Positions 10,770 through 22,459 are shown, counted from the first letter of the stretch. The stretch is DNA of 64,000 bases from Lathyrus oleraceus (GCF_024323335.1 NC_066584.1:425344319-425408318); one strand, 5' to 3'. Notes: generated from the letters alone by a model not told the origin. Numbers and translations: made by a program.

Positions 10770-11486
10770 TGTAACACCCTTCTAAAATACCCCAAATATT
10801 TAATTTAAATAACAACATATATCAATCAGAGTAAATATGCAATTAAGGGTGCCACACAATTACTTCACACCATTCACCATGATAACTGTCATGCTCTTTT
10901 ATTAATTCAAAACATAAAGCATTTGCACAATACGCAGCGGATAGAGCTTAAATCAATCATGCAAAACATGTAGCATATTACATGTAAACTGGTTCACAAC
11001 CAACAATAAAACATTTAAAACATCCCATCCCGATGTTACATCTACCAGAGCATGACCCACTAAGGAACTACACTAGACTTCAAGCACTAGCTCCTACCCA
11101 ATCACTGCTCGTTACCTGAAAAATAGTTGTAAGGGTGAGTTCCTCAATCGATATAATAAGCATTATAAAATATCATGCAATGTTAAGTAATTTAACACAT
11201 TTCATCACCCTAATCATAGCACACATTCAGTAACGGCACATCAACTCAAACATCATACTCAACACCAACATAAAGCACACGTATAATCTCAATTCATGCT
11301 CAACACCAACACAAAACACACTTATAATATTGGAATACATCCATTCATATTATACGCCATACATACACTATGCAATGAGACTCCATGCATGCGGTACCGA
11401 CTATTCGTGAACATATAGTTCAACTTCACCGACCAAATCCAGGTACAGCTACCAAGCTCACTAGTCCCACTCATTTGAGACCTAGT

Positions 11487-11697
11487 GACTCACATCACTA
11501 ATTCCTCACCATGGGAATTAGCTACCACCCCAAGGGCCATGCTATGCACGCTAATCACCTAGCATGCAACATCAACAACAGTCCAAAATGACTAACATCA
11601 CTAATTCCTCACCATGGGAATTAGCTACCACCATAAAGGCCACATTATGCTATGCCAAATCACCTAGCATGCAACATCAACAACAATCCACAATGGA
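11487..11697. repeat. Two-copy 103-bp direct repeat inside the LTR
   Basis: The segment with CATCACTAATTCCTCACC starts at 11493 and again at 11596. Each copy continues through CACCTAGCATGCAACATCAACAACA. The copies have diverged (for example CCCCAAGGGCC versus CATAAAGGCC). The same pair occurs in the other LTR at about 18080-18290, so the duplication predates this insertion. Confidence 0.85.
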
Positions 11698-11971
11698 CAT
11701 ATGCTCACACTCTAAGCCATAAAACAGTCCATCCACAATTACATACATAATATATACATTCACAACATTATGCATATTTTCACACATCATCAGCATATTT
11801 ATCACATAATTATATCATGTCATGCCAAATAATTCAGTCACAGCATTAGCACACTCTACTAATACCTATCCTACTCAAAACAACGAGAAATAATCCCTAC
11901 TATATCACACACCGATATAGGCCAATCACCAATTATGTTCACAACATTAAAATATTAATTTTTCACTTTTC

Positions 11972-12230
11972 CAACAGTGTTAACCGGTTAACGCCCTGGG
12001 TTAACCGGTTAACGCAGCACAGAACACGCTTTCTGGCAAAATTCAACAGTGTTAACCGGTTAACGCCCTGGGTTAACCGGTTAACGCAGACAGAACAGCA
12101 ATATTTTCACAACCCACAACAGTGTTAACCGGTTAACGCCCTGGGTTAACCGGTTAACGCAAGCAAAACAGCAATACCTCACAATTCCTAACAGTGTTAA
12201 CCGGTTAACACCCTGGGTTAACCGGTTAAC
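11972..12230. repeat. Palindrome array in 3' LTR: 4 x 72-73 bp, eight GTTAACCGGTTAAC
   Basis: The perfect 14-bp palindrome GTTAACCGGTTAAC begins at 11979, 12000, 12051, 12072, 12124, 12145, 12196 and 12217. Members of a pair are exactly 21 bp apart, joined by GCCCTGG (ACCCTGG in the last pair); pairs recur every 72-73 bp. The unit also shares CAACAGT before the first palindrome. An enhancer-like role is inference. Confidence 0.95.
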
Positions 12231-12704
12231 GCAAGACAGAAAGCTGTTCCTGCGCTAACACGGAGCAGAATGCAGAATTCTCCGCATTTTCCGCCGTTGG
12301 AGGACTTCCGGACCTCCGATTCCGATTCCGTAAAAAGCTATACGTTCGGGAAATCACAACTCATACAAATACAGATTCAATTACAGTTTTCACATCATCT
12401 ATTCATCACAATTTTTCAACATTCATAATCCAATTAGGGTCAAATCAACGGCTTATCACTACCCATTACATGTTAACCCATAATACCCATTAAACGACGA
12501 TAAACCCCCCTTACCTGAGTTAATCCGGCAATCCTTTAGCCTCAAGCTCTTCTCTTCTCCAACCTTCTTCCTCTTGCTCTGCCTCTTTGCCCTTTTCCTC
12601 TTTTCAGCCGCTTCTCTGCTTTCACGTGAAAACTCTTTTTACCAAAATGGAACTCTTTTTTCCTTATTTCCAACTTATATATATTTTCCAATAATTATTA
12701 TTCC

Positions 12705-12735
<31 letters not shown>

Positions 12736-12823
12736 TTCCAATAATTCCAATTATTTAATTAAATTAATAAATATAATATTAACTTAAATTAAATAATTAT
12801 CTTATTTTTATCGGGGTGTTACA

Positions 12824-12846
12824 ACTCTCCCCCACTAAAAGAGTTT
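12824..12846 (-). promoter_or_regulatory. Chromovirus polypurine tract
   Basis: Immediately inside the 3' LTR the minus strand reads AGTGGGGGAGAGT, directly before the LTR start TGTAACACC. This is the standard position and composition of the plus-strand primer for reverse transcription. Confidence 0.85.
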
Positions 12847-12864
12847 TCGTCCTCGAAACATACC

Positions 12865-15800
12865 TCAAGCGAATAACTCCGGATAAGACTCCTTCATCTG
12901 ATTCTCAAGTTCCCAAGTCACATTGCCACCTGCTGGTCCTCCCCAAGCTACCTTTACCAAAGCAATCTCTTTACCCCGCAACTGCTTCAACTCTCGATCC
13001 TCGATCCTCATAGGTGATGTTTCAACAGTCAGGTTATCTCTCACCTGTACATCATCTACTTGGACAACATGCGACGGATCAGGAATGTACCTCCTCAACT
13101 GAGACACATGAAAAACCTCATGCAAATTCGCAAGTGACGGCGGTAAAGCGATACGATAGGCTACCTCCCATATCCTCTCCAAAATCTGATAAGGACCAAT
13201 AAATCGAGGTGTCAACTTCTTCGACTTCAAAGCTCGACCAACCCCAGTTATCGGAGTAACACGAAGAAACACATGATCTCCCTCTTGAAACTCAAGTGAC
13301 TTCCTCCTCTTGTCGTGATAACTCTTCTGACGACTCTGAGCAATCCTCATCTTCTCCTGAATCATCTTAATCTTTTCCGTAGTTTGTTGAACAATCTCCG
13401 GTCCAACCACAACACTCTCACCGGACTCATACCAACATAAAGGCGTCCGACATCTCCTACCATACAAAGCTTCAAACGGTGCCATACCAATGCTCGAATG
13501 AAAACTATTGTTGTAGGTAAACTCAATCAAAGGCAAATAACAATCCCAAGCACCTCCCTTTTCCAAAACACAAGCCCTCAAAAGATCCTCCAGTGACTGA
13601 ATCGTCCTCTCAGTCTGACCATCAGTCTGCGGATGATATGCAGAACTCAATCTCAGCTTAGTTCCCAAAGCCTTCTGCAAACCTTCCCAAAACTTCGATG
13701 TAAATCTAGGATCTCTGTCCGAAACAATACTCGACGGAATACCATGCAAACTTACAATCTTCTCAATATACAACTCGGCTAATCTCTCTAACGGATAATC
13801 CATTCTGATCGGAATGAAATGAGCCGATTTCGTCAATCTATCAACAATCACCCAAATGGCTTCAAAATTCTTAATTGTTCTCGGTAAACCAGAAACAAAA
13901 TCCATACTGATACTATCCCACTTCCACTCTGGAATAACCAACGGTTGCATTAGCCCAGACGGCTTCTGATGCTCAATCTTTGACTTCTGACAAGTCAAAC
14001 AAGAATAAACAAAACTCGCAATTTCTCTTTTCATTCCCGGCCACCAAAATAACTTCTTCAAATCATAATACATCTTCGTAGCCCCAGGATGAATACTCAG
14101 GCCACTACGATGTCCTTCCTCAAGAATACTCTTCTTAAGTTCGGTAACATCCGGAATACACACCCAATTACCAAATTTCAAAACACCATTCTCATCCACT
14201 CTGAATTCGCCACCTTGACCTTGATTCACTAGAGTCAACTTATCAACCAAAAGTACATCGGATTTCTGACCCTCTCTGATCTCATCCAGAATACCACTCG
14301 TTAACTTCAACATTCCCAATTTAACACTATTGTGAGTACTCTCACACACCAAACTCAAGTCTCTAAACTGCTCAATTAAATCCAATTCCTTAACCATTAA
14401 CATAGACATATGCAATGATTTCCGACTCAATGCATCAGCCACTACGTTTGCTTTACCCGGATGATAATTCAAACCAAAGTCATAATCCTTCAGAAACTCT
14501 AACCATCTCCTCTGTCTCATATTCAGCTCTTTCTGATCAAACAAATACTTTAAACTTTTATGGTCACTAAAAACCTCAAATCTTGACCCGTACAAGTAAT
14601 GCCTCCATAACTTCAGAACAAATACCACGGCTGCCAACTCTAAATCGTGTGTCGGATAGTTCCTCTCATGAACCCTCAGTTGTCTCGAAGCATAAGCTAT
14701 AACCTGCTTATTCTGCATCAACACACCACCCAAACCCAACAATGAAGCATCACAGTAAACCTCAAATGATTCTGATGGACTCGGTAATATCAGAATAGGA
14801 GCAGTAGTCAACCTTCTCTTTAACTCTTAGAAACCTTCTTCACATTTTGAGTCCCAAACAAAAGCTTGCCCCTTTCTAGTCAACATCGTCAACGGTAATG
14901 CCAACTTAGAAAATCCCTCAATGAATTTCCTATAATAACCTGCAAGTCCAAGAAAACTCCTTATCTCAGAAACTGACTTCGGAGCTTCCCACTTAGATAC
15001 AGCTTCAATCTTAGAAGGATCAACAGCAACACCATCTCTTGAAATCACATGACCAAGAAAACTAACCTCTTCTAACCAAAATTCACACTTGGACAGTTTA
15101 GCAAATAACTTCTTTTCTCGTAGAACTCCTAAAACCACCCTCAAATGCTCAGCATGCTCTTCTTCAGATTTCGAATACACCAAAATATCATCAATAAACA
15201 CCACAACAAACTGATCTAGGTACGGATGGAAAATCCTATTCATATACTCCATAAATACTCCAGGCGCATTAGTCACACCAAAAGGCATTACAGAATACTC
15301 ATAATGTCCATACCTTGTTCTAAAAGCAGTCTTCTGAATATCCTCAGTTTTCACACGTATCTGATGATACCCAGATCTCAAATCTATTTTACTGAACACA
15401 CTCGCACCAACCAACTGATCCATCAAATCATCAATCCTTGGCAAAGGATACCGATTCTTGATCGTCACTTTATTCAGTTGCCTGTAGTCCACACACAACC
15501 TCATAGTACCTTCTTTCTTCTTAACCAATAACACTGGTGCACCCCACGGTGACACACTCGGACGAATAAATTTCTTATCCAACAGATCTTCCAACTGACT
15601 CTTCAATTCAGTTAACTCAACAGCAGACATACGGTACGGAGCCATCGACATCGGCCTAGTACCAGGTACCAAATCAATCGAGAACTCAACTTCACGCTCT
15701 GGCGGTAATTCATTCACTTCTTCAGGAAACACATCAGGAAAATCACACACCACAGCTAGATCGCAAATCACCAGTTTATCTTTAGCCTCCAAAGTCGCTA

Positions 15801-17235
15801 ACAGCATAAACAACTCTGCCCCATCTACTACTGCCTCATTCACCTGCCTTGCTGATAGAAACAAACTCTTTCCTTCCTCAATCTCAGGAAAGATCACAGT
15901 CTTATCAAAACAGTTGATATGAACTCGGTTAAACACCAACCAATTCATACCCAGGATAACATCAATCTGCACTAGTGGAAGACACACTAGGTCTATTCCA
16001 AAGTCTCTACCAAAAATACTCAAAGGACAATTTAAACAAACTGAAGTAGTAGTCACTGAACCCTTCGCAGGAGTATCAATCACCATACTTCCATGCATCT
16101 CAGATATCTCTAACTTAAGTTTCACAGCACAATCCAAAGATATAAAGGAATGAGTAGCACCGGTGTCAATAATAGCTACAAGAGGAAAGCCATTAATATA
16201 ACACGTACCTTGGATCAAACGATCATCTACAAAAGTCTCAGAACCCGATAAAGCGAAGACCTTGCCTCCCGACTGGTTCTCTTTCTTCGGCTTAGGACAC
16301 TGTGGGCTAATATGACCCACCTCTCCACAGTTGAAACAAGTCATAGTCTTCAACCGGCACTCTGCAGCCAAGTGACCACCTTTGCCACACTTGAAACACT
16401 TCTTCTCAGCACTGGTACACTCATGGAAACGATGTCCAGCCTGACCACATCTGTAACACTTAGCAGGGGCACTGGAGTCTCCCCCACTAGGTCTCCTCAT
16501 CCCATTCTGTCTCTGGAAACCTTTGCCAACTGCATACGGCTTCCCACGATCATTCTGATTCTTGCCTTTCCTATCAACCCTCTGCTGATAGCTCTCCGCT
16601 CTGGTTTTGGTATCCTGTTCAAAAATTCTGCAACAGTCAACCAAATCAGAAAACACTCTAATCCGCTGATACCCAATAGCCTGCTTGATCTCGGGACGTA
16701 ACCCGTTCTCAAACTTCACACATTTTGAGAATTCCCCAGTAGCCTCATCATAGGGAGTGTAATACTTCGACAGCTCTGTGAACTTAGCAGCATACTCCGT
16801 AACAGACCGGTTGCCCTGCTTCAATTCCAAGAACTCTATCTCTTTCTTTCCTCTGACATCCTCTGGAAAGTACTTCCTCAGGAATCTCTCTCTGAACACA
16901 ACCCAAGTGATCTCAGTATTCCCAGCAGATTCCAACTCAGTGCGGGTAGCAACCCACCAATCATCTGCTTCTTCTGACAGCATATGCGTACCGAACCTGA
17001 CCTTCTGGTTCTCGGCAAACTCAGTCACTCGGAAGATCCTCTCAATCTCCTTCAACCACTTCTGAGCGCCATCTGGATCGTATGCTCCCTTGAACATTGG
17101 AGGATTGTTCTTCTGGAACTCACTCAGTTGACGAGCAGCTCCTATTCCCACAACATTCGGATTTCCTCCAAGTACTCCAGCTAGCATACCCAGAGCCTCA
17201 GCAATCGCAGCATCGTCTCTACCTCTTCCAGCCAT
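12865..17235 (-). pseudogene. Chromovirus gag-pol polyprotein with one in-frame stop
   Basis: Two open segments in the same frame, 17235-14827 (802 aa) and 14811-12865 (648 aa), are separated by one TAA at 14827-14829. Order: gag (residues 1-230); three CCHC zinc knuckles at about 260-313 ([27 protein letters not shown]); protease DTGAT at 357-361; RT with [15 protein letters not shown] and FIDDILVYS; then after the stop RNase H (VYCDASLLGLGG), integrase zinc region (GHRSGLSIHPG ... CLTCQKSK), catalytic core (SMDFVSGLPR, VSDRDPRF, YHPQTDGQTERT) and a chromodomain-like tail (VKVAWGGPAGGNVTWELE). The stop falls between RT and RNase H. Everything else looks intact, so the lesion appears recent. 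The chromodomain is expected to guide integration to heterochromatin. Confidence 0.92.
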
Positions 17236-17345
17236 CTCTATTCTGAAAACCCAATCAAGCTAAAACAATAAGTACTGATAGGGTTACACAACACCTATCC
17301 CGTACAGGGAAAACAGAATAATTACGACTCGACTCGACCGACTAT

Positions 17346-17357
17346 GCTCTGATACCA
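17346..17357 (-). promoter_or_regulatory. Chromovirus primer binding site (initiator Met tRNA)
   Basis: The minus strand reads TGGTATCAGAGC, the usual plant retrotransposon primer binding site complementary to the 3' end of initiator methionine tRNA. It lies four bases after the 5' LTR end at 17362. Confidence 0.9.
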
Positions 17358-17361
17358 CTAA

Positions 17362-19412
17362 TGTAACACCCTTCTAAAATACCCCAAATATTTAATTTAA
17401 ATAACAACATATATCAATCAGAGTAAATATGCAATTAAGGGTGTCACACAATTACTTCACACCATTCACCATGATAACTGTCATGCTCTTTTATTAATTC
17501 AAAACATAAAGCATTTGCACAATACGCAGCGGATAGAGCTTAAATCAATCATGCAAAACATGTAGCATATTACATGTAAACTGGTTCACAACCAACAATA
17601 AAACATTTAAAACATCCCATCCCGATGTTACATCTACCAGAGCATGACCCACTAAGGAACTACACTAGACTTCAAGCACTAGCTCCTACCCAATCACTGC
17701 TCGTTACCTGAAAAATAGTTGTAAGGGTGAGTTCCTCAATCGATATAATAAGCATTATAAAATATCATGCAATGTTAAGTAATTTAACACATTTCATCAC
17801 CCTAATCATAGCACACATTCAGTAACGGCACATCAACTCAAACATCATACTCAACACCAACATAAAGCACACGTATAATCTCAATTCATGCTCAACACCA
17901 ACACAAAACACACTTATAATATTGGAATACATCCATTCATATTATACGCCATACATACACTATGCAATGAGACTCCATGCATGCGGTACCGACTATTCGT
18001 GAACATATAGTTCAACTTCACCGACCAAATCCAGGTACAGCTACCAAGCTCACTAGTCCCACTCATTTGAGACCTAGTGACTCACATCACTAATTCCTCA
18101 CCATGGGAATTAGCTACCACCCCAAGGGCCATGCTATGCACGCTAATCACCTAGCATGCAACATCAACAACAGTCCAAAATGACTAACATCACTAATTCC
18201 TCACCATGGGAATTAGCTACCACCATAAAGGCCACATTATGCTATGCCAAATCACCTAGCATGCAACATCAACAACAATCCACAATGGACATATGCTCAC
18301 ACTCTAAGCCATAAAACAGTCCATCCACAATTACATACATAATATATACATTCACAACATTATGCATATTTTCACACATCATCAGCATATTTATCACATA
18401 ATTATATCATGTCATGCCAAATAATTCAGTCACAGTATTAGCACACTCTACTAATACCTATCCTACTCAAAACAACGAGAAATAATCCCTACTATATCAC
18501 ACACCGATATAGGCCAATCACCAATTATGTTCACAACATTAAAATATTAATTTTTCACTTTTCCAACAGTGTTAACCGGTTAACGCCCTGGGTTAACCGG
18601 TTAACGCAGCACAGAACACGCTTTCTGGCAAAATTCAACAGTGTTAACCGGTTAACGCCCTGGGTTAACCGGTTAACGCAGACAGAACAACAATATTTTC
18701 ACAACCCACAACAGTGTTAACCGGTTAACGCCCTGGGTTAACCGGTTAACGCAAGCAAAACAGCAATACCTCACAATTCCTAACAGTGTTAACCGGTTAA
18801 CACCCTGGGTTAACCGGTTAACGCAAGACAGAAAGCTGTTCCTGCGCTAACACGGAGCAGAATGCAGAATTCTCCGCATTTTCCGCCGTTGGAGGACTTC
18901 CGGACCTCCGATTCCGATTCCGTAAAAAGCTATACGTTCGGGAAATCACAACTCATACAAATACAGATTCAATTACAGTTTTCACATCATCTATTCATCA
19001 CAATTTTTCAACATTCATAATCCAATTAGGGTCAAATCAACGGCTTATCACTACCCATTACATGTTAACCCATAATACCCATTAAACGACGATAAACCCC
19101 CCTTACCTGAGTTAATCCGGCAATCCTTTAGCCTCAAGCTCTTCTCTTCTCCAACCTTCTTCCTCTTGCTCTGCCTCTTTGCCCTTTTCCTCTTTTCAGT
19201 CGCTTCTCTGCTTTCACGTGAAAACTCTTTTTACCAAAATGGAACTCTTTTTTCCTTATTTCCAACTTATATATATTTTCCAATAATTATTATTCCAATA
19301 ATAATAATAATAATAATAATAATATTCCAATAATTCCAATTATTTAATTAAATTAATAAATATAATATTAACTTAAATTAAATAATTATCTTATTTTTAT
19401 CGGGGTGTTACA
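17362..19412 (-). repeat. Chromovirus 5' LTR (2051 bp)
   Basis: TG at 17362 to CA at 19412, followed by the target duplication CTCTT. Near identical to 10770-12823. At the four differing sites (17444, 18436, 18690, 19200) this LTR has T or A where the other has C or G. The AAT tract is one unit shorter. Confidence 0.95.
18564..18822. repeat. Palindrome array in 5' LTR
   Basis: The same eight-palindrome array as in the 3' LTR, beginning with GTTAACCGGTTAAC at 18571. It lies in the LTR that would drive transcription of the element. Confidence 0.95.
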
Positions 19413-19560
19413 CTCTTCACCCTTTGATGGGGTATGACCCCCACATTCACAAGACTCCTTCATTAATTACGCTTTCAACATGCCTTAGAGATTTTTCGTG
19501 GTAACAATGTGACAGTTCATCTGACGCATGCTTTAGAGGGATGCATGAAAAATGGTTATA
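19413..19560 (-). repeat. Probable outer remainder of the Tat 5' LTR
   Basis: After the second CTCTT the sequence must continue the host of the chromovirus insertion, that is the U3 side of the Tat LTR. The GC content stays higher until about 19550 and then drops. The true LTR end and its target duplication are not identified. Confidence 0.4.
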
Positions 19561-19929
19561 TTGGTAAATAACTTAAAATAGTGATTATTTTGGAAATTTA
19601 TTTGAAAAATTGATTATTTTAAAATGAAATCCATGATTTAACTCTATTATCTCATAATTTAATACCCAAGATAATAGAAAAAAGAAACAAATTTTACTTT
19701 AAAAATTTAGATTGGGGTCGAGGTTGAAAGTGAAAAACTCATCATTTTGCCACTAAACTAAAGAGACACATACAACCCGCTAAGGAACAAAGTTTCGGAA
19801 AATACCAAATTCGATTCTTGGTGGGAATAATACTTGACTAGTGTCATGATTTCTCGAACACGAACTCTATTTACTAAGGCCACTTTCCTCTAAGAACCAG
19901 AATCTAAAAAGGTTATCGTTGTTATTCAC
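19561..19929. other. AT-rich stretch without recognisable gene
   Basis: No coding potential, terminal repeats or array was recognised here. It lies between the Tat LTR remainder and the copia remnant. Confidence 0.4.
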
Positions 19930-20390
19930 ATAATCTACAACGATACCTCATATCGGTCGATGTTACCTTTTTCAAGTCTGTTCCATATTTCGAGCCCAAC
20001 CACGTACCTCCCAAACCCCTTCAGGAAAGTACTCCCACCCTTTTTCTGGCAGTTATTAATGTCCCGTCTACCATTATCCCCCATCAGTCTATGGCTTCTG
20101 ACCCCCCACTTCTCGACCACTTCAAACATATCAACATCGTCAATCAACAACTGTCGTACATGTCCCTGAGGTCGTACTTGTCCCTGAGGTCATTGCAGAC
20201 TCTCCTTCGACGCTCTCCCCATCACCAGATCCGATCCTGCAACCTGAGTCTGATTTTCCGATTACCCTTCAAAAAGGTATACGTCAAATATGAAATCCTT
20301 CTCCATATTATATTGATTTATATTATCATCGTCTTTCCCCTATGCAGTATACTTGTTTGCCTTCTTTGTCTTTTGTTTCTATTCCTAAAA

Positions 20391-21921
20391 CTTCAGGTGA
20401 AGCATTATCTCACCCTGAGTGGAGGCAAGTGATGATTTATAAGATGTATGTTCTTCAAAGCAATGGTACTTGGGAACTGGTTCCTCTATCCCCTAAGAAA
20501 TCTTTAGTAGGTTGTCGTTAGCTTTATATAGTGAATGTTGGTCCAGATGGAAAGATTGATCGATTTAAAGCTCACTTGGTAGCCAAAGGATACACTCAGA
20601 TTTTTTTGGTTGGATTATAGTGATACTTTCTCGCTTGTAGCCAAGATGGCATCTATTACACTTCTTATAGTCATTGTAGCCATTCGACATTGGCCTATTC
20701 ATCAACTTGACATCAAAAATTCTTTTTTACACGGTGATCTTGAAGAGGAAGTATATATGGAGCAATCACATTAGTTTGTTGCTCAGGGGGGAGTCATCGA
20801 ATATGGTGTGTAAGCTACACATGTCTCTTTATGGTCTTAAGAAATCTCCAAGAGCTTGGTTCGGAAGATTCAGCACTGTAGTACAACAATTTGGTATGGT
20901 ATGTAGTGAAGCTGACCATTCTGTTTTTTATCGTCACCCATCCCAATGGTGTATTTATCTTATTGTGTATGTAGATGATATTGTCTAATCTGATAGTGAT
21001 CAGCAGGGAATACTCTAGTTAAAACATCTCTCGAATCAATTTCAGATAAAAGATTTTGGTAAACTTCACTATTTCTTGGGTATTGAGGTAGCTCAATCTA
21101 AAGATGGTTTGGTGATTTCTTAACGGAAATATGCTATAGATATTTTGGAATAAGCATGTTTGTTGAATACTAAACTAGTTGATACTCCTATAAATCTAGG
21201 TGTCAAACTACTATCCAATCAGTGGGAGCCTTTATCAGAATCGGGAAGGTATAAGAGATTAGTTGGAAAGTTGAATCATCTCACAGTCACCCGTCTGGAC
21301 ATTTCTTTTGCAGTCAGTGTGGTAAGCCAATTCTTAAATTCCCCTTGTCAAGAACACATGGATGATGTTATTCGGATTCTAATATACATCAAATGTGCTT
21401 CAGAAAAAGGTCGAATGCATGAAGATAAAAGACATACACAGATAGTTGGATACTTCAATGCTGATTGGACAGGATCATCCATTGACATACGATCCACCTC
21501 TGGGTATTGTATACTTGTTGGAGGAAACCTTATATCCTGGAAAAGTAAGAAACAAAACGTAGCTGCAAGATCAAGCGCCGAGGCAGAGTATAAGGTCATG
21601 ACAATGACAACATGTGAACTTATTTGGTTAAAACAGTTGCTCAAGGAACTTCAAATTGAAGAAGCAAGACCAATGACACTTATTTGTGATAATCAAACTG
21701 CATTGCACATTGCTTCAAATCTAGTCTTCCATGATAGGACCAAATATATTGAGATAGACTGTCACTTTGTCAGAGAGAAGATCGAGTCAGATGACATCGT
21801 CACAAGCTTTGTCAACTCTAATGATCAATTGAAAGACGTGTTTAGAAAATCCCTGCGAAACCCCATAACTAATTATATATGTAATAAGCTTGATGCATTT
21901 GACTTATATGCTCATGCTTGA
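20391..21921 (+). pseudogene. Copia RT and RNase H pseudogene
   Basis: Across two frames with stops, the translated pieces follow the copia RT order: HPEWRQVMIYKM, NGTWELVPLSPKKSLVGCR, VGPDGKIDRFKAHLVAKGYTQ, IHQLDIKNSFLHGDLEEEVYM, MSLYGLKKSPRAWFGRF and the catalytic YVDDIV at about 20971, then a stop. The uninterrupted segment 21160-21921 (253 aa) is the copia RNase H, with GRYKRLVGKLNHL, GYFNADWTGSSIDIRSTSGY, ARSSAEAEYKVM, CDNQTALHIASN and KYIEIDCHFVREKI. It ends directly before the polypurine tract. Not functional. Confidence 0.85.
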
Positions 21922-21928
21922 GGGGGAG
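21920..21928 (+). promoter_or_regulatory. Copia polypurine tract
   Basis: GAGGGGGAG directly before the 3' LTR start TGTTGATATT at 21929, the usual arrangement in plant copia elements. Confidence 0.75.
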
Positions 21929-22097
21929 TGTTGATATTTGTAAATATAATGTTAAGAATATTTGTATATAGAATAGTCTCACATCGACTATATCATGTAA
22001 TTAGTTGTAATCTCTCTCTATATATAATAATGTCTCCGTAGTACTTTTCAGAGCACACGGTTTATTCAAATATCTCTTAGTCTCTTGTATTTCAACA
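21929..22097 (+). repeat. Copia 3' LTR (169 bp)
   Basis: Starts TGTTGATATT and ends ATTTCAACA, giving the terminal inverted pair TGTTGA/TCAACA. It contains a TATA-like TCTCTATATATAATA segment. No 5' partner in the window, so target duplication cannot be tested. Confidence 0.75.
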
Positions 22098-22415
22098 AAT
22101 ATCAATGTTACTTTGTCTGATCTAAAGGACAACTGAACCAAATGAATCATTGTGACACAAAAAAGAATGGTTTATGTTGACTATCGTCGCCCGTAAGTTG
22201 AAAATGATGAACATATTTAGTTCACTCACATGCAACTTCAAAACTAGAGCGATGTGATAATCCCGTTCTCGATATTTTATCAATATAGTATCAAGTGATC
22301 GAATAAGTTAGATGCTACATTTATAAGATCGATTTGTTCCAGAATATTTGATGAAATCACATCAGATATGATTGAGCTCGAGGAAGAAGAACTAATTAAT
22401 CACAACTTTTATTTT

Positions 22416-22459
<44 letters not shown>

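Larger units (their letters stand above)
10770..12823 (-). repeat. Chromovirus 3' LTR (2054 bp)
   Basis: Starts TGTAACACCC on the plus strand and ends GTGTTACA. It matches 17362-19412 nearly base for base. It contains an internal 103-bp direct duplication, four copies of a 72-bp unit with palindromes and an (AAT)n tract near 12707-12733. Differences seen against the other LTR are at 10852, 11844, 12098 and 12608 (C, C, G, C here) plus one extra AAT unit. Confidence 0.95.
10770..19412 (-). mobile_element. Complete chromovirus (Ty3/gypsy, Tekay-like) LTR retrotransposon, recently inserted
   Basis: The 8.64 kb element is bounded by TG...CA LTRs and by identical 5-bp target duplications, CTCTT at 10765-10769 and 19413-19417. 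In minus orientation it has 5' LTR 17362-19412, a primer binding site for initiator methionine tRNA, gag-pol 17235-12865, a polypurine tract and 3' LTR 10770-12823. A chromodomain-like C-terminus of integrase assigns it to the chromoviruses. The LTRs differ by about four substitutions and one AAT unit. It sits inside the 5' LTR of the Tat element, so it is the younger of the two. Confidence 0.95.
19930..22097 (+). mobile_element. Ty1/copia retrotransposon remnant, 5'-truncated
   Basis: Plus-strand copia order without gag or integrase: a proline/serine-rich pre-RT linker from about 19930, RT at about 20400-20990, RNase H 21160-21921, polypurine tract GAGGGGGAG and a 3' LTR. No matching 5' LTR was found upstream. 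Several stops and frame changes show it is old. Confidence 0.85.

Noticed and set aside
11972..12230. CRISPR-like array
   Set aside because: Repeats are palindromic enhancer-like units inside an LTR, duplicated in the other LTR, with nearly constant rather than unique spacers, in a plant genome.
19960..20432. Short plus-strand open frames resembling small membrane proteins
   Set aside because: Another frame reads as the copia pre-RT linker (for example HPEWRQVM), so these are out-of-frame shadows in a decayed element.
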